Positions 47,001-57,420 of a stretch of DNA of 64,000 nucleotides are shown piece by piece. A program made the position numbers and the translations under genes. Within the stretch, counting starts at the first letter, position 1, and each line of letters begins with the position of its first letter. Source of the DNA: Talpa occidentalis (Eukaryota; Chordata; Mammalia; Eulipotyphla; Talpidae); assembly GCF_014898055.3 (NCBI RefSeq), contig NW_023602073.1, forward strand, positions 19,391,784 through 19,455,783. Direction: 5' to 3'. Under the pieces are notes generated by a model, which was given only the letters and a program-made list of their open reading frames with translations, ran no database searches and was not told where the DNA came from.

Positions 47001-50000
47001 TGTGAAACTGTTGGGCTTGATTAGTGTGCAACTCCACTGCATGTGACTCAGCGTGAGCCTCTAACACCACTGAGCTGGTCAATATTCTCTTAGAAAAGAT
47101 GAGTCCATTAACCGTACACCTGATGTTGCAGGAATGTCAGATTGTACTCAGTCTCTGTGTACTCTCATCTGCATACGGATCTTATTATGGTATACATGCT
47201 TTGCAAACTAGAACCCGTCTAAAGATGACACTCTGGTCCAAATGATGTGTAACCACTATATTTCAAAATTCTGATCTGAACATATAATCACCCTACTTTA
47301 GATGACCTATTGATTTAAAAATTCTCTTTTTTGGTGATGGATGGAAACTGGACTTTGGTGACAAGCATAATATAGTATTGCTGATATATGTCTGTATACC
47401 TTAAACTATCTATTTTTAAAAATTTATTTATGTATACAAGAATTGGAGTGTAGAACTGAGTTACAGGGGGTGAGAGGATTCACCAGAGACAGAGTAGGGA
47501 ACAGAACAGGTAGACTGACTGAAATACACTGCAGAGGGGAGCAGCGTGTGAGGCAGGAGAGGTCTGCTGCACCATGTGGGTTGCTCCCTGGCCTGCCGGA
47601 TCGAACTTGTGCTGCAGTGGCTGGCAATAACTTGATAGTGCTGTGTTTTTAAATCATGCACCACCAGGGAGGCCCCTTGAGCTTATATTTTGTAAGCCAA
47701 TGTTACTTCAATAAAAAAAAAGTATTTAGCCTCATTCTGCATTTAAATCTAAAGCCTGAATTCTTTCCCAACCCAAATCCTTATCTTCCAACAACCAAAG
47801 TTATCATCCCCTCCCCTTCCTAAATATTTCTTCACTTGATCTGAAATGTTCTTTCTTAGCATATCTCCCATCCAGACTCACAAACCATTAAAGAAAGTAA
47901 CATTAAATTCACCGTTCCAAATTAATTTTTCTGTAGAAAACATACCATCAAACACACCATTTATCCCGTGATTGTGACTTTCTTAAGAAATGCCTGGTAT
48001 CAACATCAGAAAGGAATAAAAAGATATTGCTCATCACCCCAGAACAAAAATAAAGCAGCACTGAAGGCTGTAACTTCCAACTTGAACAAAAGAAGTGGGG
48101 GAGGGCCTTCTTTTGGAGAAAACATATCAAAGATGGCCTGCGTGGTGCTTTAACATATCACGTCAAAACACTGTCACTCAGGGGCCTCCCTGGTGGCACA
48201 AGGGGTTAAGACGAAACCTATGAAGCTGCCGTAGCCACTGCAGCATAAGTTCGATCCCTGGTCAGGGAGCTATCCACATGGCGCAGCAGACCTCTCCTGA
48301 CTTGCCTGCTGCTCCCCTCAGCAGTGTATTTCAGTCAGTCTACCTGTTCTGTTCCCCACTCTGTTTTCTGGTGAATCCTCTCACCCACACCCCAACTCTG
48401 GCCTATACCCAGTTCTTGTATGCATAAATAAATAAATCATTAAAAAAAAATATTCTTACTCAGGGCCTCCCTGTTGGCACAAGGTGTTAAGCTTCAGCAC
48501 TGTGAAGCTATCTGCAGCCTCTGCAGCAAGAGTTCAATTCCCGGCCAGCCAGAGAAATACCCACATGGCGCAGCAGACCTCTCCTATCTTGCCCGCTTCT
48601 CCCCTCAGCAGTGTATTTTGGTCAATCCGCCTGTTCTATTACCTACTCTGTCTCTGGCAAATCCTTTTACCCCCACACCCTGGCCTGTACCCCAGTTCTT
48701 GTATGCATAAATACATAAATCTTTTTTTTAAAAAATTCTCACTCATCATGGTCACAGCAAAGTGTAAAGAGGCTCTCCTCTGCTTTGGTCTATAGCAGAC
48801 ACTCAAACTCTTACCCAATCTCCTACTTTGTTGGATGAAAAAGGTGTCTCTGATGACTTCAGCATTTTTGAAGGTTGAACATTCAAGCTTCTTTGAATCT
48901 CACTCTGTTTCCTCTTCACAGCAGTGGTCTCATTGCAGAGACTGCAAGTTATTCTATGGTGACAGCCCTCAGCCTCATGTGAAGAGGGGACGCCACAGAC
49001 GGGGTAGACATTCCTGTCACAGGACATACAACTATTAGCACCTGTGCACTCTTTTTCACAGACTACACAAGATAAAAATTTTAGTCTGTTTTCAGGGTGG
49101 TTTCTTTGGGCCACCAGGGGAGGAAGAGAAAGATTCTCTTCAATGTCACTACTCTCTGTGCCGGTCTCAGTGTTTTCTTCATAGTGCGCTCTTAGAGTAT
49201 TTTCTAACTCTCTGTCAGGCTGTTCTAAGTCATTATCTGTGTTCAGGCTGGCAACAAGCTCTTCAGTTAACTGAGAATGAGACAGGCCCAGTTTAGCCTC
49301 AGAGCTAAAAGGACCTTCACATGGAGCCTGCTGCATGCCTCTGTGATAGGAACGGTTTTGGGTCATCTGAATGAACCATAAAAATTCAGCCCAGTGTGAT
49401 GAATTGTTAGTTTGCATCCAGGAGATAATCCTATTTTGGATGTCCTCATTAGTCTGATCAGTAGAACTTTGACTTTGGCAAGGTTGAGACTTCCCATGGA
49501 CAATTTTCAGTTCTGGCCAAATATTACTGAGTTCACTGACAATCTGGCTTGAAAACTCCCTCCCATTGTCAGATTGTAGGACACTGGGGGCACCAGTGAT
49601 TGTAAAATATCTAACAGAGCATGCGCAACCTCTTTAGGTCTTTTAGATTTTAATGCCCGCAAAAAGCTCAACTTTGTACGAAGGTCTTGATAATGCATAA
49701 TAAATTTGTACTCCCCATCAGGATTCAATTGCATGTCTATAAGATCCACTTGACATCTTGAGTTAACTTCCTTAAGTGGCTTGTAAGTTAGAACTTTCTT
49801 GAGTTTTGAATTTTTCTGCTGGCAAGGTTTGCAGAGTGTCAGTATAGCATAATAACTTCTTTTGTGATGTTCTTATATTTTGCTTGTAACTCTTTTTCCA
49901 TGCGGGTACGTCCGCCATGTCCAATGCTGAGATGTGTATCGTGCAGAATGTCAAATAAGTCCTCACTGTGTAAATAATACCGTATTTTATCTGTGTCTCC

Positions 50001-53000
50001 GTTTACAGCTTCAATCAGCTTCTCATTGCCTTGTACCAGAATCACATCAAATCTAGCCAATCGACGATAGTCAACTGACTCTTTTTTGCCTTAGCTTTAG
50101 CCTCTTTCACTTCCTTTATTAACTGACAGTACTTTGCTTTAGAAAATATCTTGGTATTATTACTTTTATTTTCTAGTAACACTACTAAGCTTCTGAAAAA
50201 TTTTCTCTCATGTTTTCTGGTTCAATTTCTGCTTCATTAGAATCCAAGCTACTGAGGTTATCATCACCCATGCTTTGAGACATCATGGAAAGCCACAAAA
50301 TGACCCTAATGTGTAAAGAAAAAAAAAAAACAATTAGAATGTATAGGAATGTAATTTAAAATACATACAGTTGGGCCTCCCCAGTGGCGCAGCGGTTGAG
50401 CGCTGGCTTGCGAAGCTGCCCGCAGCCTCTGTAGCGCCGGTTCAATCCCTGGCTGCTCCCCGGCCACTGGAGGAGGGTCCCACATGGCGTGCAGACCTCT
50501 CCTGCCTCCGGCTGCTCCCCTCCCCTTCTCCCTGCTCTGCTCCCTGCTCTGGCTCTGGTGAATTCTCTCACCTTCCCGTGCTTCTGACTGTACCCAGTGC
50601 TTGAATCAATCAATCAATCAATCAATCTTGTATAAATAAATAAATTTTAAAAAAGTTTCTTCTTTAAAAAAAAATAAAATAAAATAAAATACATACAGTC
50701 TTGAATTATTTAGAATTAGTGTCAACAATAGTCTTATAGCTGCTTGGGAAAATACTTTCTCTCAAGTCAACATTGTTTAAACTACCTATTCTTATAACAC
50801 ATATTGAACTGGCAAATTTTATTATTTTTAATTTAAATTTTATTTTTATATTCCCCTTACAATTACAACCCCTTATTTTGACCCAAGCCCTCCTTTCCCC
50901 GCCCGCCACCCCCCATAGAGTATCTCTGGTTCATAGTTGTTTGTTGATTTTGATATTTTCTTTCTTTTATATATTTTGATATATTCTTTTGATATATTAT
51001 TTTTCCTGGTCTCTTATTTAAGTTTTCTAGATTCCTGCTATGAGTGAGACCATCCAGTATTTTTCTTTTTCTTTCTGTCTTATTTCGCTGAGCATGATCC
51101 CTTCCAGCTCCATCCATGTTGCTGCAAATTGCATGTTGAATTGGCAAATTTTAAACCATACTTAATTGTTCATAATTTCCAAAACAAAGTATATTAATGA
51201 TATGTTACTGGGTGTTTGGGTTTCACTTAATTCTCAATTGTTCCAATAAGAATTCCTTGATCATTTAATTTAAATTCACATTGAATTCTCCTTTCTTGAA
51301 AAACATAATTTATTCATAACACAAACTAGTGTAATGCTTTTTTCTTTTATAGCTTCATATGTAGAGCAAGAGTTTAAGTTTATGAAGAGGTAGGGATCAC
51401 TTATTTCTCTAGTATCTTTCCATCATCTAACATATTACTACATAGAAAAAAGGGCTGCAGGGCCTCCCTGGTGGCACAGGGATTAAAGTCTCAGTGCTAT
51501 CAAGCTAGCCACTGCGGCATGAGTTCATCCCCAGCCAGGGAGGTGACCTACATAGTGCAGCAGACCTCTCCTGCCTCCTCACTGCTCCTCTCAGCAGTGT
51601 ATTTCAGTAGATCTGCCTGTTCTGCTCCCCACTGTCCCTTGTGAATCCTCTCACCCCCCACCCCGCACCTCTGGCCTACACCCAGTTTTTGTATACATAA
51701 ATAAAAAAATAAATCTTAAAAAAAAGAAAAGAAAAAGGGCTACATCAAAATTGACTAACTTACAATGAAGATGACAGCCCTGGTAGTGTTATCTCCAAAT
51801 GTGACTGAAGAGAACATTATATGGCTAGTATTTCTTCCCACACTGATATAGTGTGTGCTTTTCTATGAAGCCATGAGCAGAAAAGGCAAGCTATAGCAAT
51901 GTAAATAACAACCAGGGAGTTCTGAGCTCCAGAAGTTATTCAAATTGATTTTAGTAGGTCTAGGATAAGCAGGGAATAGGGAGTTGGTACAGCTATAAGA
52001 GGAGGAAAAATATGTATTGGTTATACTTAAGCCTTTTGGAAAAGACAGTTGCTCCAGAACTAGGCCAGCCGGTGCTCCTGCCTCCACTCCACATTGCACT
52101 GTAGGATCTCTAATAGACATAACTTTAGACATTCCATTTCCTTCTGTAGAATTTTTTTTAAAAGATTTTTTTTATTTATGCATATAAGAACTGGGGTACA
52201 GGCCAGAGGTGTGGGGGGTGAGAGGATTCAGTAGAGACAGAGTGGGGAACAGAACAGGCAGACTGACTGAAATACACTGCTGAGAGGAGCAGCGGGTGAG
52301 TCAGGAGAGGTCTGCTGCGCCTTGTGGGTAGCTCCCTGGCTGGGGATCGAACTGGTCATGGCTGCTGCGGACAGCCTCATAGGTTGAGGCTGCATCTTAA
52401 CCCTTGCACCTCCACGGAGACCCCCTTCTGTAGAATTTCTTTTTTTTTTTTTTTTTAATAGAGACATGTTTTATTTATTTATTTGTTTGTTTGTTTTGCT
52501 TATACATGCACTGGGTACAGTCAGAAGTGTGGGAGGGTGAGAGAATTCACCAGAGCCAGAGCGGGGAGCAGAGCAGGTAGAAGGACCTAAGTACACTGCT
52601 GAGGGGAGCAGCGGGAGGCAGGAGAAGTCTGCGCACCATGTGGGACCCTCCTCCGGAGGCAGGAGAAGTCTGCGCACCATGTGGGACCCTCCTCCGGAGG
52701 CCGGGGAGTGGCCAGGGAGCAGCCGGGGATCAAACTGGCGACGGAGTGGCCGCTGGCAACTTCGCAACCCAGCGCTCAACCGCTGCGCCACTGGGGAGGC
52801 CCCTTCTGTAGAATTTCTAAGTAGTATTTCCAAGTCTTAAGTGACAAAATTTGGGGACCGAGGTTGTAGAAATGGGACATATGTAAATGCTCCTAACATT
52901 TACATAGAGTGACAGCTCTGATTTATCCATAGGTATTTAACTCCATTGCAAAGGAAAAGCAGGGAAAAGCTTATATTCAACTATTTTTTACAGGATTACC

Positions 53001-56000
53001 CTGACTGCTTAGTTCAGCAACTTTATTAATCTAGCACTAGACTGGCTGATTTTTTTTCCCTGTAGCCATATTCAGTAGAAGTGTGAATGGGATGAAGTTT
53101 GGAAAATTTTCAGTGGCTAGAACCTTTCCTCTCCCAAATCTCATCTTCCTTCCAGACACTATTATCCTCACCATTATCTTGAAGTGTGTGTGGCTCTGGA
53201 GAGTCACAGTCCATCCTGTCTTCCAAAGACTGGAGCTGGGTACCTAAGGGTTCCTTTGTAGCTTCCAGAGGAGCCATTTCTTCCATAGAAACTTCCTGCC
53301 CAAATGGGCCTTGTGGGACCTGGGGACAAACAGGTACATTTGAGTTAATGTAAGTAATCACTGTACAAACCATAGCTAAACCTAAAAACATTCTTCTACT
53401 GAAGTAGACTATAAGGAGAAAAAAAAAGTTTTCATTGAATCTTTAGAAGAGTACAAGGTGGAATGAGAAACAAAATACACTGGCCCAATAAAGACAGTAA
53501 AAGGAGCTAGTAGTTCTTCCTGTGGTTTCTGAAACAACATCAAAAACACAATAAAGGAATCTGTTCAAAATTTTGATAACTGAGGGGGAGGAAGCAAATA
53601 TTGTTTAATGATGAACAATGATGTAAAAAAATAAAAAAATTAATATAAAAAAATGAAAAAAAATTTTGATAACTGAGAGGAAATTATAAGGAGTTTCAGT
53701 ATGAACAATGAGAAGTAAATACTTGGGGTGAGGAATATACAAATTATCTAATATAAACTAATTAGCTTTTGATCCCAGAAGGAATATGATGTTTGTTTTA
53801 GACAAATGTGGAAAACATTAGCCCAGTGTGTTGTGGATAAAAAGTATGTTACTGAAAAAAATAATCAAGTTGGATAACTGTTTTGGGTGAAGGAAAAAAA
53901 AAAAACCATTATACTCTCCTTACACTAGTATATGGTGTTAAATTAAATTTCCTCAGTTGTCCCCTCAAACAATGTATTTTTAAGCCTACAAGCTAGTTAA
54001 TGCTTAAACATTGTTTTCACTAACAGATTCTGGTAAGTGATATATATTTACTGTGTCACATCACAAGATACATGTTATCAAGCTATTTCATTATTGATAA
54101 TGCTAAATTTGATCACTTAGTTAAGGTAATGAGCAGATCCATTTGAAAAATATCGTTTCTCCTCCTCCCCACTGTATTATCATCAGCATGCTTCTATGGC
54201 ACTTGCAAAACCCTTTGCTGGCTCATTTTCTGGAATACAAAAAAGTTTAGAAAGAGAGACACAAATATGGGAGGGAACCGTGCAAATAATCACTTCCAAA
54301 ACAGAGATTGTGTTCAAGAAAGCCAAAAAGGAGGATGTGGACGTGAATGGGGGTTATGTCCAGGACTGTATGTCTTTTTTTTTTTTTTAAAGATTTGTTA
54401 ATTTATGCATACAAGAACTGGGGTATAGGCCAGAGGTTGGGAGAGGAGGGGCAAGAGGATTCACCAGAGACAGAGTGGGGGGCAGAACAGGCGGACTGAA
54501 TGAAATACACTGCTGAGGGGAGCAGAGGGAGAGACAGGAGAGGTCTGCTGGGCCACGTGGGTCAGCTCCCTGGCTGGGGATCAAACTCATGCTGCAGTAG
54601 TTACGGATAGCTTCATAGTGCTGACTGCTTAACACCTTGCACCACCAGGGAGGCCCCCAGTACTGTATGTCTTCACCACTTTCTGCATTTGGCTATAACC
54701 AGATGGCCTGTATTCTGCAGTTCTTACAACTTGCTGGAAAAACTCACCCATAAGCCAGCACAATTTCAGCACTTCCTTGTGTAAAATCTTTTTTTTTCTT
54801 TTAAGATTTATTTATTTATACATACAAGAACTGGGATACAGGCCAGAGTTTTGGGGGGTGAGAGGACTCACCAGAGACACAGCAGGGAACAGAACAGGGA
54901 GATCGACCAAAATACAATGCTTAGGGGAGCAGCGGGCAGAGTCAGGGGAGGTCTGCCACGCCATGTGGGTCCCCTCCCTGGCTGGGGATCGAACCTGTGC
55001 TTTGGTGGCTGCGGTGAGCTTCAAGGGTTGCGTCTTAACCCCTGCGCCACCGGGGAGGCCCCCCCCTGTGTACAATCTTATATGAAAGTTTTAACATTCC
55101 AGAAAAATATATCTTAACTGATCCAATTGTATACACAAAATGTTACGAGAAATTATGAATAGTAAAATGGAAGTGTTTGGCAATATAATGTTCCAAAATT
55201 ACTGCACAGACAGCAAGTATACTCTTAAAAATAATCTCTAGTGCAATGGTAAAAAATAGAATGCTGGGGCCTCCCCGGTGGCGCAGTGGCTGAGCGCTGG
55301 GTTCCGAAGCTGCCCGCAGCCTCTGCAGCTCCGGTTCGATCCCCGGCCACCAGAGGAGGGTCCCACATGGCGCGCAGACCTCTCCTGCCGCCTGCTGCTC
55401 CCCTCAGCAGTGTACCTCGGTCCTTCGGCCTGCTCTGCTCCCCGCTCTGGCTCTGGTGAGTTCTCTCACCCTCCCGCGCTTCTGACTGTACCCAGTGCTT
55501 GTATAAATAAATAAACAAATAAATCTTAAAAAAAAAATAGAATGCTGAACTCAATACTCCTTGTGTACCAACAACTACAGGTACTGAAAAGTATCTAGAT
55601 GATACAATTAATCTCTTCATTGCAAAGAAGACACTGAGGCCCAGAGCAAGTGTGATACCATCAAGGTTATACAGCTCATGAGTGACAGAGTCTATTACAA
55701 AGTCCACATCTTCTAATTCATCATTCCCTGATATTTCCATTATATTGGCCTACTTCTCCATGTCTCTCCTAGAAGGTATTCTTTATATTCTTACATTGAT
55801 TTGTTTTCATACATGGCAAAAGTTCTGGACATTATAAGAAGAGAGAGCAACGCTAATCTCAGTCACTAGATACAACATAGTTTCTTACTGGTAATGGATC
55901 AAGATTTCCCATTTGGTTAAATCACCTACTTAGCTATCACACAAAAACTGTATTCATCTGTTCATCTACAGCAGTGATCAAATAATAAAGCTCCACACTG

Positions 56001-56517
56001 CAATTTGCAGCCACCAATGTAAAGTTAATCCCACTTACTCCACCTTGGATCCAAGCACTCAAATCCTCCACAGAAACTGGCACCTTCAATTTCTCACCTG
56101 TCGTCTAGGTTCATCCAGTTCCCTCTCCAAATCTTCCAGCACAGTCACCACCTCCTCTCCGCTCTGAGGATGGTGCTCTCGCACCCAGGCCTGGAGCTCC
56201 TCGGGCAGGATGGTCAGTAACTGCTCCAGCACCAACAATTCCAGAATCTGCTCCTTGGTGTGCATCTCTGGTCTCAGCCACTGGTGGCAAAGTTCCCGAA
56301 GTTGGCTTAGCGCCTCCCTGGGTCCAGGTGTCTCCTGATAGCAGAAATGCCTGAAGCGCTGGCGAGAGTGTTCCCTGGTCTGAGACAGATTCCCTTGTAG
56401 GCAGGATTCCTGATCCCAAATATGGTCTTCTTCCTTAACCTTTACTTTGATGATCTCCCCTTGATCCTCCGCAGCCTGGCCAGCCGAGGCTTCAAGGGCC
56501 CCGGAATTTGTTGCCAT
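44016..56517 (-). CDS. ZBED9: ZBED9/SCAND3 locus: SCAN + integrase + BED/hAT fusion
   Basis: Minus-strand gene from the ATG at 56517 to the stop at 44016-44018. Recognised coding exons: 56517-56098 (SCAN), 53319-53124 (linker), 50305-48815 (integrase) and 46737-44016 (BED finger plus hAT transposase, interrupted by a gap). It is known in mammals as a domesticated chimera of a SCAN zinc-finger gene and mobile-element enzymes; its biochemical role is not established. Introns carry nine or more SINEs and one L1 fragment. The integrase and hAT exons contain single-base deletions, so as written the full protein is not encoded. Either the assembly has base errors or the gene is decaying. The position next to GPX5 supports the identity. 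Confidence 0.85.
45699..46404. repeat. left copy of a duplicated contig end
   Basis: 706 nt matching 46505-47222 but lacking single bases at about ten places (e.g. TTTTGTTTTC versus TTTTGGTTTTC; GCGTGTTTTC versus GCGTGTCTTTTC). Almost all differences are deletions in this copy, as expected from an unpolished contig end. Confidence 0.9.
46405..46504. other. assembly gap, 100 N
   Basis: Exactly 100 N, the conventional size for a gap of unknown length, inside the ZBED9 BED/hAT exon. Confidence 1.
46505..47222. repeat. right copy of the duplicated contig end
   Basis: 718 nt, the better-quality copy. It carries the in-frame N-terminus ([13 protein letters not shown]) and splice acceptor of the ZBED9 last exon. 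Confidence 0.9.
47411..47676 (-). mobile_element. tRNA-derived SINE (ZBED9 intron)
   Basis: Reverse copy relative to the plus strand, hence in the same direction as ZBED9. Ends CCACCAGGGAGGCCCC. Confidence 0.9.
47677..48170. other. ZBED9 intron, no feature
   Basis: Nothing recognised; a short A-tract at 47714. Confidence 0.4.
48182..48451 (+). mobile_element. tRNA-derived SINE, first of a serial pair (ZBED9 intron)
   Basis: Forward copy; left flank CTGTCACTCAGG, right flank TTCTTACTCAGG. Confidence 0.9.
48466..48736 (+). mobile_element. tRNA-derived SINE, second of a serial pair (ZBED9 intron)
   Basis: Forward copy; left flank TTCTTACTCAGG, right flank TTCTCACTCATC. It shares its target motif with the preceding SINE. 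Tail has ATAAATACATAAATCTTT. Confidence 0.9.
48815..50305 (-). pseudogene. ZBED9: ZBED9 integrase exon with four frame breaks
   Basis: The exon is bounded by acceptor TTTACACATTAG and donor TGG|GTAAGA (phase 0 to the hAT exon). In order it holds an H2C2 zinc-binding segment (THLSIGHGG ... CKPC), a DDE integrase core (VDLIDMQ with Asp at 49744-49746; QSDNGREF with Asp at 49568-49570) and a Cys-rich C-terminal cluster (CVVCEKEC...CSLC) of finger type. The family is the Ty3/Gypsy-like integrase shared with KRBA2-type genes. One base is missing near each of 50200 (T run), 50085 (A run), 49840 and 49605. Between these points the frame is open and conserved. The third acidic position is occupied by Asp (49457-49459). 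Confidence 0.8.
50373..50655 (+). mobile_element. tRNA-derived SINE, TGTATAAATAAATAAA-tail subfamily
   Basis: Forward; contains an (AATC)n expansion at about 50605-50627. Target duplication AAAATACATACAGT on both sides. Confidence 0.9.
50822..51135 (-). mobile_element. 5'-truncated LINE-1 3' end (ZBED9 intron)
   Basis: Antisense L1 3' end (TATCTCTGGTTCATAGTTGT; TTCGCTGAGCATGATCCCTT), flanked by TTGAA(C/T)TGGCAAATTTTA (50804-50821, 51136-51153). Confidence 0.9.
51154..51455. other. ZBED9 intron, no feature
   Basis: AT-rich, nothing recognised. Confidence 0.4.
51461..51735 (+). mobile_element. tRNA-derived SINE, forward (ZBED9 intron)
   Basis: GGGCCTCCCTGGTGGCACAG head; target duplication GAAAAAAGGGCTGCA-like on both sides. 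Confidence 0.9.
51736..52140. other. ZBED9 intron, no feature
   Basis: Nothing recognised. Confidence 0.4.
52156..52424 (-). mobile_element. tRNA-derived SINE, TGTATGCATA-type, first at a re-used site
   Basis: Reverse copy between CTTCTGTAGAATTT (52141) and CTTCTGTAGAATTTCT (52425). Confidence 0.95.
52441..52802 (-). mobile_element. tRNA-derived SINE, CACTGGGTACAGTCAGAAG subfamily, second at a re-used site
   Basis: Reverse copy between CTTCTGTAGAATTTCT at 52425 and 52803. It carries an internal 41-bp tandem duplication (52616-52656 and 52657-52697). Confidence 0.95.
52820..53105. other. ZBED9 intron, no feature
   Basis: Nothing recognised. Confidence 0.4.
53124..53319 (-). CDS. ZBED9: ZBED9 linker exon after SCAN
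   Basis: 196-nt exon, acceptor TTTGTCCCCAG, encoding [19 protein letters not shown] and [12 protein letters not shown], the acidic linker typical of the exon after SCAN in ZSCAN genes. The donor AAAG|GTTCTA is weak. It leaves phase 1, which does not match the integrase exon as written. A read-through would end at TGA within 15 nt. Confidence 0.7.
53400..54366. other. ZBED9 intron, no feature
   Basis: AT-rich; poly-A and short A-rich runs. No exon recognised. Confidence 0.4.
54370..54656 (-). mobile_element. tRNA-derived SINE, reverse (ZBED9 intron)
   Basis: Flanks AGGACTGTATGTCTT and AGTACTGTATGTCTT. Confidence 0.9.
54789..55064 (-). mobile_element. tRNA-derived SINE, reverse (ZBED9 intron)
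   Basis: Flanks TTGTGTAAAATCTT and CTGTGTACAATCTT. Confidence 0.9.
55267..55541 (+). mobile_element. tRNA-derived SINE, forward, TGTATAAATAAATAAA-tail subfamily
   Basis: Nearly ideal copy: GGCCTCCCCGGTGGCGCAGT head, GGTTCGATCCCC B box; AAAAAATAGAATGCTG on both sides. Confidence 0.95.
55610..55695 (+). mobile_element. MIR-like relic
   Basis: GACACTGAGGCCCAGAGCAAG...TACAGCTCATGAGTGACAGAG follows MIR word order. Confidence 0.55.
55700..56090. other. ZBED9 intron, no feature
   Basis: Nothing recognised. Confidence 0.4.
56098..56517 (-). CDS. ZBED9: ZBED9 first coding exon: SCAN domain
   Basis: 140 codons, phase 0. The start [14 protein letters not shown] is followed by [13 protein letters not shown] and a complete SCAN domain ([20 protein letters not shown] ... 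[20 protein letters not shown] ... [16 protein letters not shown]). SCAN mediates dimerisation between SCAN proteins. Donor CAG|GTGAGA at 56097-56096. The open frame extends upstream to 56880, but MATN is the conserved SCAN-gene start. No break. Confidence 0.9.
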
Positions 56518-56859
56518 CCTGAGCTTACACAGCTCAGAGGAAGGCTCTTTCCAATTGGGGTGAGGGAGATGGCTGACTTTCCTTGAGGTCCCCACCCAAT
56601 CCTTGGTCAGGAAAGTGCGATGAAAGAAGATACGGTTAGCCCAGAAAAAAATTACAATCGCAGACAAAAAGGACTTGATTATGTGACAAGTTACCAGAGC
56701 AATTCCATTGAAAGTGACAAGACCAGGAGTGAGCAGAGAGCTAGTCAATAATGCCACCAGGTCTTCAACTGGGTGGAGACAGAAAACTGAGTTTATCCAG
56801 TACACTTTGGCCCTTACTAAGCCTGGGACACGAGTCCAGGCAAGAAAATCAGGGAGAGG

Positions 56860-57420
56860 GTCGGTCCGAAGCCACAGCACCTCGCAGTCCAGGCCGACAC
56901 GGGGCGTGAGAGGCCCGGCCGTCGCCGGGAGGGACCACGTTGGCTCAGCAGCGGCTCACACCTCCGGGGAGCAGAGATCGCCCCCGCCAAGCCGAAGGAG
57001 CGGTCGGAGGACGACACTCCCCGGAAAGTGCCGCGCCCCAGAACCAGGCAACCACCCAGCGCGTTCCCGCCTCCCGGGCCACGCCCCACTTCCGGTCCTC
57101 CGCCTCATTTCCTGTCCGCTCTAGGGTTCCAGGAAGTGTCGTCGTCTCGATGGTCGCGGTGGGTTGACTAGTAAACACGAGGCGACGCGCATCCCGCACC
57201 TGGCTGAGATCTAACTCTAGAGTTACCCCGCGGTCCTTGGTGGGGGCGGGGGGCGCCCCCACTGTGGGGAGTCTCTGGAGAAGCTGGGTTTTCTCGTCCT
57301 GCTGATAAACTGCCGCCGCGCTCAGTGCTCACCGCCGCACCCTACGGTTACTATGGAAGCGCTTCCCCGCTGCGTTTGCCAAGTTCGCTCCTGGGGCGGC
57401 GCCGCCACGGCCTTTTCTAG
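56860..57420. promoter_or_regulatory. CpG-rich ZBED9 5' region
   Basis: CpG-rich block about 350-900 bp upstream of the SCAN start codon, probably holding the non-coding first exon and promoter. It could serve a divergent plus-strand transcript as well. No TATA box was recognised. Confidence 0.55.

Noticed and set aside
45699..47222. Real tandem duplication of part of ZBED9
   Set aside because: The N gap sits exactly between copies and the left copy has error-like single-base deletions; a contig overlap artefact is more likely.
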